The notes below the pieces were generated by a model. It saw only the letters and a list, made by a program, of their open reading frames with translations, was not told the origin of the DNA and made no database searches. A program made the position numbers and the translations under genes. From the NCBI GenBank assembly GCA_002400495.2, contig NVQL02000019.1, forward strand, positions 1-56,216: a DNA stretch of 56,216 bases, read 5' to 3'. Of the stretch, positions 26,956 through 35,525 are shown piece after piece. Origin of the DNA: Alphaproteobacteria bacterium (GTDB taxonomy: Bacteria; Pseudomonadota; Alphaproteobacteria; Rhizobiales; OSC116). Position 1 is the stretch's first letter, and every line of letters begins with the position of its first letter.

Positions 26956-27918
26956 ATGAAAAAAGCATTGATATTGGGCGTGACGGGTAATTTTGGCAGG
27001 GCGCAGGCGCAGGCGTTGTTAGATGATGGGTGGCAAGTTCATTTATTGTTACGCGATCTAGATAAATTTAAGCATGATGCCATGTTGAAAAATGTAAATG
27101 TGACTTTGTTTAAAGGTAACGCGATGAATATGGATGATTTGTTGGCGGCTGGCAAAGATTGTGAGGTGATTGTGCATGGCATTAATATGCCTTATGACAA
27201 ATGGGCGGAATTGATGCCTGAAATTACCAATAATGTGATGCAAGCGGCCAAAACATTGAATGCGACTATATTATTTGCGGGCAATATTTATAATTTTTCG
27301 CCTGATGATGGGTCTGTATATGACGAGCAATCGGCGCAAAACCCGATTACCAAAAAGGGTGGGTTTCGCAAACAATTGGAACAGAGCATGGCACATTTTG
27401 CGCAAACTCAAGGGGTGCAAATTATTGTGTTGCGGGCGGGAGATTATTGGGGGCCAGGATCGAGTGACAGTAGTTTTTTTAAATATTTAGTGTTGGATAA
27501 TGTGCCTAAGGGTAAAATTTGGTTGTCGGGTGCTAAAGATAAAAAACATGCTTGGGCTTATTTGCCTGATTTGGGAAAAATTGGTGCGGCATTGCTTGAA
27601 AAACGTAAAGAACTTGATTTGTTTGAGGTTTTCCATAGTGCGGGGCATGATTTAACGGGTATGGAAATGGTTGATGCGGTGAGGCAAGTTACGGGCAATC
27701 AGCTTAAAATTGGTAAATTTCCGTGGGGTATGATTCGCATTATTGGTATATTTAATAAGGCGTTTCGTGAAATGTTGGAGTTGCGCTTTATGGCTAATGT
27801 GGCGCAAAGCTTAAACCAAGATAAGCTTGAAGCTTTATTGGGTGATGTGCCGCACACGCCATTGAGTGACGCTTTGGCGGTGACTTTTAAAGCGCATGGC
27901 ATTGATACGAGTTTTTAA
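26956..27918 (+). CDS. NAD(P)-dependent epimerase/reductase family protein
   Basis: A 320-residue extended SDR-like protein. It has a Rossmann start G-V-T-G-N-F-G-R (residues 9-16), a cofactor-discriminating L-L-R-D motif near residue 36, and an R-A-G-D-Y-W-G-P-G segment typical of NAD-dependent epimerase homologues. No clear Y-x-x-x-K is visible, so the catalytic class is uncertain. ATG 26956 has GAAGGAT 8 bases upstream. The substrate is unknown. It is divergent from the LysR gene. Its stop overlaps the stop of the thermonuclease-like gene by 4 bases, tail to tail. Confidence 0.82.
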   Translation: MKKALILGVTGNFGRAQAQALLDDGWQVHLLLRDLDKFKHDAMLKNVNVTLFKGNAMNMDDLLAAGKDCEVIVHGINMPYDKWAELMPEITNNVMQAAKTLNATILFAGNIYNFSPDDGSVYDEQSAQNPITKKGGFRKQLEQSMAHFAQTQGVQIIVLRAGDYWGPGSSDSSFFKYLVLDNVPKGKIWLSGAKDKKHAWAYLPDLGKIGAALLEKRKELDLFEVFHSAGHDLTGMEMVDAVRQVTGNQLKIGKFPWGMIRIIGIFNKAFREMLELRFMANVAQSLNQDKLEALLGDVPHTPLSDALAVTFKAHGIDTSF

Positions 27919-28733
27919 TCGAGAAATTCTAATTGTTCGGGGTGGGTGGCCTCTATCATGGGGCCGCCGCGTTTTTCTAGCCATCCACGGACGCGGATGG
28001 TTTTGCCAACCATGTTTTTGAAATCTAGGTTTGACTGGGCAAAAGCCATGCGGTGGCGTTTGGGCACATTTATGGTGAAATCTGTGCGGTAATTTTGGCC
28101 AAAATTGAAATATAATTGGCCATATCTATATTCGAATTTAAGTAATTTGCCTTCGATTAGCTGGTATGTGCCATGCTTTTGGTCGAGGGTTTTAAGGTCG
28201 GTGGCATGGATGATGTTGTAATATTCATGTGCCCAAATGTTTTTATTTGTAACGCGTGCTGAATTTTCGGCGGTGAGTAATTCGGTGATGCAGGAGCGGT
28301 TGTCTTTAAAGCTATAGGTGCGGGCAAGACCTTGTTTCAGCATATGCTCTTGTAACCAAATGTCCTGGCCGTTATCACCTTTAATGAATAGGTGGGCTAA
28401 AATGCGGCGGTGGCGATCGGTTTTTAGGCCGCCATATTTTAGTGTGACTTGTTTGCCCAAGACGATGTTTTCGAGTTCAATTTTGGCGGTGTCAGCTAAT
28501 GGCCAATCGATGAAATTTTTGCGATTGAGGGTTAGTTTTGGCGCTTGGGTGCCGACCATGCGGACTTGTTTGCCTGAGGAAAGAATCACCGTATCGCCAT
28601 CGACCACTTGGATGATTTTATCGCTGCCGCCTTGGGTGAGGTTGCAGCTGGCATAGGCATGGCCACCCGCCAAAAGATAAAGGCCAGAGGCGAGTATGTT
28701 GCGGTAGGTTTTTGATTTTGGCGCTGGATTCAT
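27915..28733 (-). CDS. Secreted thermonuclease-like (SNase domain) protein
   Basis: A 272-residue protein with a probable signal peptide (hydrophobic L-A-S-G-L-Y-L-L-A-G-G then A-Y-A-S-C near residues 14-30) and an SNase/Tudor-SN fold. The core contains V-V-D-G-D-T-V at about residues 43-49, R-M-V-G-T-Q-A-P and D-R-H-R-R-I-L-A-H-L-F. The first catalytic Arg of staphylococcal nuclease appears kept in V-R-M-V-G; the glutamate position is less clear. The C-terminal third may be an OB-like domain (V-G-K-T-I-R-V-R-G-W-L). Function may be nuclease or simply binding. Confidence 0.75.
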   Translation of the reverse strand: MNPAPKSKTYRNILASGLYLLAGGHAYASCNLTQGGSDKIIQVVDGDTVILSSGKQVRMVGTQAPKLTLNRKNFIDWPLADTAKIELENIVLGKQVTLKYGGLKTDRHRRILAHLFIKGDNGQDIWLQEHMLKQGLARTYSFKDNRSCITELLTAENSARVTNKNIWAHEYYNIIHATDLKTLDQKHGTYQLIEGKLLKFEYRYGQLYFNFGQNYRTDFTINVPKRHRMAFAQSNLDFKNMVGKTIRVRGWLEKRGGPMIEATHPEQLEFLD

Positions 28734-28796
28734 GAAGGTTTTTCGTTGTTTATATTTTGAATTTATATAAGTTTACTTGAGTGGGGAGAAAAGTAA

Positions 28797-29429
28797 ATGG
28801 CCAAAAAACCAACAGAATATGAGAAAATGTTAGCAGCTGAACCATATTTTGGTTTGGATGCCGAAATATTGGCATTGGCGGCGCAAGGGCGTGCCAATAT
28901 GAAGGCCTATCAGGCGATACCCGAAGAAGATGAAGTGGCGCGGCAAGTGGCTTTGGGCAAAATATTTGGTTCGGGCGGTGATAATGTAAAAATTGTTGAA
29001 CCATTTTATATTGATTTTGGTTGCCACGTGCATTTGGGCAGTGGGTTTATCAATATGGGATGCACATTTTTAGACGGCAATAAAATTACCATTGGAGATA
29101 TGACGCTTGTTGGCCCGCATGTGCAGTTTTTGGCCACTAGCCACCCTGCGCACCCTGATGAGCGTATATCGGAGCGGCTGATTGGGTTTTTTACAGGTAA
29201 AAATGATGCGAGTGACATTGGTATGAACATATCGAAGCCGATTGTTGTTGGTGAGAAATGTTGGATAGGTGGCGGCGCGATTATTATGGGTGGTGTGACA
29301 ATTGGTGATGGCACAACCATTGGTGCGGGCAGTGTGGTGACTAAAGATATACCTGCACGGTGTGTGGCGGTTGGTAGCCCTGCGCGGGTGGTTCGGTATT
29401 TTGATGAGGATGGCGGCAATTCAAAATAA
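28797..29429 (+). CDS. Maltose/galactoside O-acetyltransferase-like protein
   Basis: A 210-residue left-handed beta-helix acetyltransferase of the Maa/LacA group, which transfers acetyl from acetyl-CoA to sugars. The N-terminal helical cap has E-K-M-L-A-A-E-P-Y, and hexapeptide repeats run from about residue 60 to 200. The catalytic His lies in A-T-S-H-P-A-H-P near residue 116, and the CoA-binding G-S-P-A-R-V-V-R motif is at the end. An unusual insert (around D-E-R-I-S-E-R-L-I-G-F-F) follows the active site. The MFS gene overlaps its 3' end and is probably co-transcribed. Confidence 0.88.
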   Translation: MAKKPTEYEKMLAAEPYFGLDAEILALAAQGRANMKAYQAIPEEDEVARQVALGKIFGSGGDNVKIVEPFYIDFGCHVHLGSGFINMGCTFLDGNKITIGDMTLVGPHVQFLATSHPAHPDERISERLIGFFTGKNDASDIGMNISKPIVVGEKCWIGGGAIIMGGVTIGDGTTIGAGSVVTKDIPARCVAVGSPARVVRYFDEDGGNSK

Positions 29430-30588
29430 AAATAAAGTTCAATATAGTGATACGCAGGTGAAAAGTGCGGTTTTGGCGGTTTGTTTGTCATTTGTGCTGT
29501 TTGGCATGATATTGGGCATGTGGTTTGTGCATATACCCAGTGTGGTGGCGCGGTTGAATATCGACAATGTATCGCTGGGCTTTATATTGTTGTCGCAACC
29601 ATTAGGCGGTGCGGTGGCGCAGCCTATTTTGGGGCGGTTGGCGGCGCGGTTTGGCGAGCGGCCGTTGTTATTTGTGGCTTATATTTGGGCACCCATTGCG
29701 GTTATTTTGCCGATTATGGCTTGGGATATTTGGGTATTGGTGGTTGGTCTGTTTATATTGGGCATGTCTTGTGCGACGTTGAATATTGGTAAATCTATAC
29801 AGGGGTCATTGGTTGAAATAGCGCGTGGTAAGGCCAGTATGTCGTTGTTTCATGCGTTTTTTAGTGTGGGTATTTTGCTGGCGACCATAGTGGGTAGTGG
29901 TTTATTTGCACTGGGGTTGAATGATGGCATGGGGGCTGCGATGGTTTCTGTGATGTTGATTGCTTTGGGCATGTGGACTTACCCGAAATTTTTGCCGACG
30001 AAGGCGATTGCGCGGGCTAAGCGTGCGGGGAAGCGCTTTAGACTGCCTAATATGGCGATTTTGGCGTTGGTGATGTTGGCATTTTTAACTAATTTAACTG
30101 AAGGCAGTGCCAATAATTGGAGCGCGTTATTTTTAACTGACATAAAGAATGCGAGTGGGAGTGTGGCTGCGGCGGGGTTGGCTATGTTTAGCGGCTCGAT
30201 GGCGGTGGCGCGGTTTGCAGCTGGGCCGATTATTGATAGAATTGGTGAAAAGCCGATTGTGGTGAGCGGTGGTATTTTGATTGCTTTGGGCATGTTGTTG
30301 GTGGTTTTTGCGCCTTGGGCTTTGCTGAGTGCATCGGGTTTTATGATTATTGGGGTTGGGGCGGCGAATATCATCCCGCTGGCGTTTAGTGCGGCGGGGC
30401 GGACGCCAAATGTGGTGCATGCGTTGGCGATTACGTCTATTGCGAATGCGACTATGTTGGGGGTGTTTGTGGGGCCGCCGTTGATTGGGTTGTTGGGGGA
30501 ATTGTTTGGGCTAAAGGTTGCGATGTTGATGATTGGTGGCTTGGGTGTGATGATTGCGATTGGTGGGGGGCGGAAGAAGTGGCGGTAG
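29410..30588 (+). CDS. MFS transporter
   Basis: A 392-residue major facilitator protein with about 12 hydrophobic segments. The loop 2-3 signature (G-R-L-A-A-R-F-G-E-R-P) and its second-half repeat (I-I-D-R-I-G-E-K-P) are both present. It resembles the fucose permease-like/YbjJ subgroup, but I cannot name the substrate. The start is uncertain: ATG 29410 sits directly after GAGG, and ATG 29404 is an alternative; both overlap the acetyltransferase gene. The link to a sugar acetyltransferase suggests export or uptake of a sugar. Confidence 0.85.
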   Translation: MAAIQNKNKVQYSDTQVKSAVLAVCLSFVLFGMILGMWFVHIPSVVARLNIDNVSLGFILLSQPLGGAVAQPILGRLAARFGERPLLFVAYIWAPIAVILPIMAWDIWVLVVGLFILGMSCATLNIGKSIQGSLVEIARGKASMSLFHAFFSVGILLATIVGSGLFALGLNDGMGAAMVSVMLIALGMWTYPKFLPTKAIARAKRAGKRFRLPNMAILALVMLAFLTNLTEGSANNWSALFLTDIKNASGSVAAAGLAMFSGSMAVARFAAGPIIDRIGEKPIVVSGGILIALGMLLVVFAPWALLSASGFMIIGVGAANIIPLAFSAAGRTPNVVHALAITSIANATMLGVFVGPPLIGLLGELFGLKVAMLMIGGLGVMIAIGGGRKKWR

Positions 30589-30607
30589 AGGCGTGATGTT
30601 TTGCTAT

Positions 30608-30945
30608 TGTTAATGCTCTGGAAGTTTGCATTATGTTTGGCACTGCGTGCGTTCGCTCCGCTCTCTAGCTTAAGCCACTCCGCCGCTGATCAGCGGTAAA
30701 ATCACCACCTAACCTAACCGCATTATGCTTAGTGAACTGGAGTTTGGTGACGCTCCGAACTCTGGTGCTAAATTGTTGTTCATTGTGCTTTGCTTGGGAA
30801 AAGAGTCCGAAGCCTTTAGGCTGAGGCAAGCGCGACTGCGCGTCGCCGTTAGGCGTGGCTAGAGAGCGGAGCGAACGCACGCAGTGCTAACAGAGAGGCG
30901 AAGTCGAACGTATAAATGAGACTTCCAGAGCTTAGGCAGGGTACT
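30608..30945 (+). repeat. Mosaic hairpin repeat, copy 7
   Basis: Left end GTTAATGCTCTGGAAG, inner arm GCGTTCGCTCCGCTCTCTAG, a core with CCGCTGATCAGCGG, and hairpins of the GCGC-GACT-GCGC type. The right end GACTTCCAGAGC is present, followed by AGGCAGGGTAC. It lies after the MFS gene, in tandem with copy 8. Confidence 0.88.
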
Positions 30946-30966
30946 TCCCCGTACAGGCTGTAAAAA

Positions 30967-31180
30967 GACAGTTGGCTGGTTGTTGATGCTCTGGAAGTCT
31001 GCATTTTTACGCCCACCTTTCGGTGGGCTAGTGGCCCCTGCGGGCGCACGCCTCCGCGTGCTTGCTAAGCCACTCAGCCGCTGGTTGGGGGCTGATTCAC
31101 CACCTAACCTATCGTCATTACGCTGAGTTAGCTCGAGTTTGGCGATGCTCTGAGTTTCGGTGCGCCACTGAAATGCATTA
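30967..31180 (+). repeat. Mosaic hairpin repeat, copy 8 (left half only)
   Basis: Starts with GACAGTTGGCTGG. Its left arm consists of the hairpins GCCCACC-TTTC-GGTGGGC, GCCCCTGCGGGC and GCACGC-CTCC-GCGTGC, which in copy 3 form the right arm. The core follows and is cut off a few bases before the stop codon of the GH1 gene at 31186. Confidence 0.85.
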
Positions 31181-31185
31181 TGTAT

Positions 31186-32499
31186 TCAGGTGTTATGTAG
31201 CAAGCCTTGGAATGCTCGGTATGATGCTTTTGGAGTGCGTTTTTGGGTTTCATAGTCAACATGCACTAGGCCGAAGCGTTTGTTATAGCCCTCTGCCCAT
31301 TCGTAATTATCTAACAATGACCATGCGAAATAACCTTGCATGTTGGCGCCTTTGGATTTGGCGTCTAGGACGGCTTGTAGGTGGTCGTTGTAATATTTTA
31401 CGCGTCTTGGGTCATCCATGCCTTCTACTTCGGCCATGCCGTTTTCGGTTACATACATGGGGATTTTTGTGTAATCGTCTGAGATGCGGGTGAGGATATT
31501 TTCTAGGCCTTTGGGGAAAATTTCCCAACCCATTTCGGTGGTTTCTAGGCCGCCTTCTACTGGTTTTACGGGGAAAACGGGGAGGTTGGCATCATATTCT
31601 ACTACGCGTCTTGTGTAATAGTTTACGCCGAGCCAATCTAGTGGGGTGGAGACGGTTTTCATGTCAGCATCGAAGCCTTTGGGCATATTGTCGCCGAAAG
31701 CTTCGAGCATATCATCGGGATATTGGCCTTTGAATACGCCATCTAGGAACCAGCGGTTAAAAATACCATCGGCAATGTGGGCGGCTTTTTTGTCGTCGGC
31801 GCTGTCTGTGGCGGGCATATCCCACTCGAAATTAAGCACGATGCCGAGATTGTCGCCGCCTTCGGCACGGATGGCTTCGACGGCTTTACCGTGGGCGAAA
31901 AGTACATGATGCATGGCGCGGGCTGTGGCGCGGATGTCTTTGTAGCCTGGGGCATGAGCGCCGAGGAAATGTGATAGGAATGACACGCACCATGGCTCAT
32001 TTATGGTGGCGGTGGTTTCGATGCGGTCGCCGTATTTTTGTTGCACTAAGGCTGCGTAATCGGCAAACCAGCTGGCTATGTCGCGGTTCATCCAGCCGCC
32101 TTTGTCTTGCAAGGGGGAGGGTAGATCCCAATGGTATAATGTGGCAAAAGGTTTGATGTTGCGCTCTAGCATGCCATCGATGAGGCGGTCGTAATAATCG
32201 AGGCCTTTTTGGTTTACTGTGCCTGTGCCTTCGGGGATGAGGCGTGGCCATGACAGTGAAAAGCGATAGGCATCGAAGCCTGCATCTTGAATTAAATCAA
32301 GGTCTTGTGGCCAGAGGTTATAATGATCACAGGCTTGTACGCCTGATTCGAAATTATGTGTATTGCCGGGGGTGCGGGAAAAGCTATCCCAGATGGAAGG
32401 GCCGCGGCCGTCTAATTGTCCGCCTTCAATTTGATAGGCGGCGGTGGCGGCGCCAAATACAAAATCTTTGCCAAAATCTTCGCGTTTTACTGAAAACAT
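31186..32499 (-). CDS. Glycoside hydrolase family 1 beta-glucosidase
   Basis: Hydrolyses beta-linked glucosides or related glycosides by a retaining mechanism. It has 437 residues, normal for GH1, and no signal peptide, so it is probably cytoplasmic. The N-terminal F-x-F-G-A-A-T-A-A-Y-Q-I-E-G signature is intact. The acid/base Glu168 is in T-I-N-E-P-W and the nucleophile Glu352 in Y-V-T-E-N-G. A 15-bp palindrome stands just before the gene, suggesting local repression. No sugar transporter is adjacent on the same strand; the convergent acetyltransferase-MFS pair may be related. Confidence 0.95.
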   Translation of the reverse strand: MFSVKREDFGKDFVFGAATAAYQIEGGQLDGRGPSIWDSFSRTPGNTHNFESGVQACDHYNLWPQDLDLIQDAGFDAYRFSLSWPRLIPEGTGTVNQKGLDYYDRLIDGMLERNIKPFATLYHWDLPSPLQDKGGWMNRDIASWFADYAALVQQKYGDRIETTATINEPWCVSFLSHFLGAHAPGYKDIRATARAMHHVLFAHGKAVEAIRAEGGDNLGIVLNFEWDMPATDSADDKKAAHIADGIFNRWFLDGVFKGQYPDDMLEAFGDNMPKGFDADMKTVSTPLDWLGVNYYTRRVVEYDANLPVFPVKPVEGGLETTEMGWEIFPKGLENILTRISDDYTKIPMYVTENGMAEVEGMDDPRRVKYYNDHLQAVLDAKSKGANMQGYFAWSLLDNYEWAEGYNKRFGLVHVDYETQKRTPKASYRAFQGLLHNT

Positions 32500-32514
32500 G
32501 ATTTTTTCCTCGGT

Positions 32515-32529
32515 TTTACCTTAGGTAAA
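32515..32529. promoter_or_regulatory. Palindromic operator candidate before the GH1 gene
   Basis: TTTACCTTAGGTAAA is a perfect palindrome with 7-bp arms around one T. It lies 16 bases upstream of the GH1 start, where a repressor would block transcription. No regulator gene is adjacent. Confidence 0.45.
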
Positions 32530-32629
32530 TATCGTTAATATAAAATTCAGTCAAGCGCCATGTGAGAATTGGTATTTAAGCTGATGTTTTAGTTATATCT
32601 ATTTTAAAAAAACAGGTTATAAAAAAACC

Positions 32630-33562
32630 ATGTCATTTATATTTTCGGTCATTGCGCCAGTTTTTTTACTCATGTTGCTTGGTTATGGCATGGTGCGGGC
32701 AAATTATTTTCCTGCGCAAGGGGTTAATGCACTGACGCGGTTTGTCAATAATATCGCCGCGCCTGTTTTGCTGTTTCGGTCAATATCGTCGATGGAATTT
32801 AGTGAGGCTTTTCGTATTGAATATGTCGGGCCTTATTATCTGACTTCGTTTTTTATATTCTTTGTGGGTATTTTTATCGCGCGTGCCGTGTTTAAGCGGC
32901 GGCCTGGTGAAGCGGTGGCTGTGGCTTTTAGTGGTTGTTTTATCAATGGGTTATTGATTGGTTTGCCGTTGATTCAGCGGGCATATGGCGATGAGGGCAT
33001 GGTTTTAATGCTGACTGTTTTGGGCATTCATGCGCCGATATTATATACAGTTGGCATGGTGACCATGGAATTGCAGCGGCGTGATGCACAACCATTAAGC
33101 CGCACGTTTAAAATTGCGGCTAAAAATATTGTAACCCAGCCGATTGTGATTGGTATTTTGTGCGGGTTTTTGAGCAATATTGTGGGCTTTGAAATGCCCA
33201 ATATTTTGGATGTGACGACAGAAATGTTGGCGGGCGCTGTGTTGCCCTGCGCTTTATTTGGCATTGGTGGGGTGTTGGTGCAGTATAAGTTATCATCTGT
33301 TTGGTTGCAGGCGGCGGTTTTTGCGACGATGAAGCTGATGGTGCAGCCGTTTATTTTGTGGTTGGTTTTGATAAAAATATTAGACGCGCCGCATGATATA
33401 TCGCGGATATTTATTTTGCTGGCCTCGATGCCTGCGGGGGTGAATACTTATATTTTTGCCACTTATTACAACCGCGGTGTGAATGTGGCAAGCAATGTAT
33501 TGCTGATCAGCACCGCGGCAGGGTTTTTTACCATTAGTTTTTGGCTCTGGTTCTTAAGCTAG
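32630..33562 (+). CDS. AEC family transporter
   Basis: A 310-residue membrane protein of the auxin efflux carrier family with about 10 hydrophobic segments in two halves. The family start (F-x-V-I-A-P-V-F-L-L-M-L-L-G-Y) is present, as is the N-N-I-A-x-P segment where the helix breaks. Bacterial AEC proteins mostly carry small carboxylates such as malonate or malate; the substrate is unknown here. Its stop lies in a tandemly repeated 18-bp sequence. It converges on the DUF1761 gene. Confidence 0.88.
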   Translation: MSFIFSVIAPVFLLMLLGYGMVRANYFPAQGVNALTRFVNNIAAPVLLFRSISSMEFSEAFRIEYVGPYYLTSFFIFFVGIFIARAVFKRRPGEAVAVAFSGCFINGLLIGLPLIQRAYGDEGMVLMLTVLGIHAPILYTVGMVTMELQRRDAQPLSRTFKIAAKNIVTQPIVIGILCGFLSNIVGFEMPNILDVTTEMLAGAVLPCALFGIGGVLVQYKLSSVWLQAAVFATMKLMVQPFILWLVLIKILDAPHDISRIFILLASMPAGVNTYIFATYYNRGVNVASNVLLISTAAGFFTISFWLWFLS

Positions 33563-33586
33563 GTGGGGTTCTTGAGCTAGGTGGGG
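33551..33586 (+). repeat. 18-bp tandem duplication across a stop codon
   Basis: TTCTT(A/G)AGCTAGGTGGGG occurs twice in a row with one difference. The first unit encodes the last residues and the stop of the AEC gene; the second is noncoding. Confidence 0.8.
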
Positions 33587-33598
33587 TTTTTAGCCTAA

Positions 33599-34012
33599 TC
33601 ATTGCCAAGCGCCTAATATAGCAGAGAGAATGATGATGAGTACGGTTTGGCTGCCAATGGCTAAAATTGCCGTTGACCATCTTTTTTGAAATGCGTAGCC
33701 CGGTAGGGCGGTGGCGATGGCGAAGAATATGGCTATCATAATGCCGAATGTGATGCCAGATTCAAGGGTGTCGACGCCTGTGGCTTGTTGGAATAATGCC
33801 AAGCCGAAACTAAGCAATATCATGCACACTAGGCCAATGCCGTATGTGTAAGATGGGATTTCGGCGGTGTGTTGTTTTTTATCGGCCGCGCCATAGGCTT
33901 TGGCCCATGGTTCGCCAAATATGACTAAAAACCAGACGGTTAGGAATATTTGTCCGACTATGATGCAGGCGATGATGGCTAACCAGTTTAGGTTTCCGAA
34001 ATTGAGTTCCAT
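33599..34012 (-). CDS. DUF1761 membrane protein
   Basis: A 137-residue protein with four hydrophobic segments (about residues 8-28, 55-72, 82-100, 112-133), matching the DUF1761 pattern N-W-L-A-I-I...W-Y/F-x-x-F-G-x-P-W. ATG 34012 is chosen for the strong AAAGGAG site 8 bases upstream. It is the third gene of an arsR-SRPBCC-DUF1761 set, an arrangement I recognise from other bacteria, so it probably shares their control. The function is unknown. Confidence 0.82.
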   Translation of the reverse strand: MELNFGNLNWLAIIACIIVGQIFLTVWFLVIFGEPWAKAYGAADKKQHTAEIPSYTYGIGLVCMILLSFGLALFQQATGVDTLESGITFGIMIAIFFAIATALPGYAFQKRWSTAILAIGSQTVLIIILSAILGAWQ

Positions 34013-34025
34013 TATATTTTCTCCT

Positions 34026-34463
34026 TTAAAGATTAGTTTTGATGAAATCGGCATAAGCGGTGAAGACGGCTTGCCAGCCGCGGGTGAATAATGTGAGGCG
34101 TTGTGGCCATTTGTCGCCCAACGCTGAATCTGCTTCGATGTGGGTGACTTGCATAATTGTCTCATCGTCATCTTGCGTGAAGCTGATGGTGACTTGGGTG
34201 GGCTTGGTTATTTTGCCTGGGTTCCAAGTGTATGTGATGTCAAACGGTGGGTTGAGGCTTAGGACTTCGCCTAATATGGCTTGTTGACCATCGGGTGCGA
34301 CTTCGTAGAAACTGCCGCCAATATGAGTTTCGAGTTTTATTGTTGAGCCTTCAAACTTTCGATGGTTTGGTGGCCACCATAGGTTGATTTGCTGGGTGAA
34401 TGTGGTGAAAGCATGCTCGATGGAACAAGTGATGCGCATGGTTTTGATGAAAGGTTCAGCCAT
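34026..34463 (-). CDS. SRPBCC / AHSA1-like protein
   Basis: A 145-residue START-like protein of the activator of Hsp90 ATPase homologue 1 (AHSA1) group, with I-T-C-S-I-E-H-A-F near the start and a C-terminal helix W-x-x-x-F-T-A-Y-A-D-F. Such proteins form a hydrophobic ligand pocket; no ligand is known. ATG 34463 overlaps the end of arsR by 8 bases, which implies translational coupling. It sits between arsR and DUF1761. Confidence 0.85.
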   Translation of the reverse strand: MAEPFIKTMRITCSIEHAFTTFTQQINLWWPPNHRKFEGSTIKLETHIGGSFYEVAPDGQQAILGEVLSLNPPFDITYTWNPGKITKPTQVTISFTQDDDETIMQVTHIEADSALGDKWPQRLTLFTRGWQAVFTAYADFIKTNL

Positions 34464-34821
34464 GGGCGGGGTCTTTTTGTTTGGGTTTTTGTTGGGTGTT
34501 TTCGGCAAGCAGGCGAAATCGGTTAAAGGCTTGGTTCCAATAGTTTTCGAGCCAATCTTGGGCTTGTTCAAAACCTTGTTGTTGTAAATGGTAAAGGTTG
34601 CGGTTGCCTTTGGTTTGGTGGGTGATCAGCCCTGCATGCTCGAGCAATAACAGATGTTTGGAAATGGCGGGGCGGCTGATGGGGAATTGCTGGGCAATAT
34701 CGCGCACTGTGTGGGGGGGGTTGGCCAAGAGTTCAATGATTTGGCGGCGTACAGGGTTGCCTAGGGCATCAAATACCATTTGTTGGGTGGTTGAAAATGT
34801 TTTAAGGGGTGCTGCGATCAA
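34456..34821 (-). CDS. ArsR family transcriptional regulator
   Basis: A 121-residue winged-helix repressor, with the recognition region I-S-R-P-A-I-S-K-H-L-L-L-L at about residues 48-60 and the wing H-Q-T-K-G-N-R-N-L-Y. It has no cysteine metal site of the ArsR/SmtB type, so a metal is not the likely signal; it is closer to the group paired with SRPBCC genes. A perfect 13-bp inverted repeat 9 bases before its start is the probable self-operator, controlling the whole three-gene operon. Confidence 0.9.
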   Translation of the reverse strand: MIAAPLKTFSTTQQMVFDALGNPVRRQIIELLANPPHTVRDIAQQFPISRPAISKHLLLLEHAGLITHQTKGNRNLYHLQQQGFEQAQDWLENYWNQAFNRFRLLAENTQQKPKQKDPAHG

Positions 34822-34830
34822 TTTGGATTT

Positions 34831-34864
34831 CCTAAGTTGGTAATTTACAAGTTACCAACTTAGG
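34831..34864. promoter_or_regulatory. ArsR operator: perfect 13-bp inverted repeat
   Basis: CCTAAGTTGGTAA at 34831-34843 and its exact reverse complement TTACCAACTTAGG at 34852-34864 are separated by 8 bases. The site lies 9 bases upstream of the arsR start. Confidence 0.75.
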
Positions 34865-34885
34865 TTGAAATGTCAAGTGATTGAT

Positions 34886-35506
34886 TTATGCTTTGCTGGT
34901 TAACAGGGTGGTGAGCATGAGGTTGACCATGTCTTCTGGTTTCGTCCACGGGTAATCGGCAATGGTGTTGGCGCAAAAAACAATGCCGATGAGGGCGCTG
35001 ATGAGGCCATCGGTTTTGGCTTTGACTTCGGCGCTGTTAGGTGTGTGGGTGTCGGCTAGAGCTAACATGACTAGGCCTGAGAAGAATTTGAAATGCGACA
35101 ATGTGGTTTTGTTTTTGAGGAATGAATCGACATCTGGCCGTGTGATGCCTGCTGACATGAATACCAAGCGGAAGTGATCGGGGTTTTCGATCCAATATTG
35201 GGCGAAGGTTTGGGCAGCGATGTTGAGGCGCTCAGTTGGGTTTTTGCTGGTTTTGATATTGTTGTGGATTTGGCTGAACACGGTTTCCAGCACGACTGCC
35301 CATAGGTGTTGCAGAATGTTTATTTTGCCATCAAAATGTGCATAAATGGTCATCGGGGCGCAGCCGACCTGTTTTGCTAAACGCCGCATGGAGATGGCTT
35401 CATAGCCTTCATTTTGAAATAATTTTAACGCGTGATTGATAATTTTTTCACGTACGGCGTTGATTTGCGCCTTGTTGCGTGGTTTGCGACCCATTTTTGC
35501 TGACAT
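34886..35506 (-). CDS. TetR family transcriptional regulator
   Basis: A 206-residue TetR-type repressor. The helix-turn-helix at about residues 15-62 ends with V-G-C-A-P-M-T-I-Y-A-H-F-D-G-K, and the C-terminal domain is of the TetR_C_33-like helical type. It is divergent from the DUF4345 gene at 35611. The 104-base gap carries an inverted pair TAATTGTAAC / GTTACAATTA that may be its operator. The inducer is unknown. Confidence 0.9.
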   Translation of the reverse strand: MSAKMGRKPRNKAQINAVREKIINHALKLFQNEGYEAISMRRLAKQVGCAPMTIYAHFDGKINILQHLWAVVLETVFSQIHNNIKTSKNPTERLNIAAQTFAQYWIENPDHFRLVFMSAGITRPDVDSFLKNKTTLSHFKFFSGLVMLALADTHTPNSAEVKAKTDGLISALIGIVFCANTIADYPWTKPEDMVNLMLTTLLTSKA

Positions 35507-35525
35507 ATTATTCTCTTTTCTGCAT

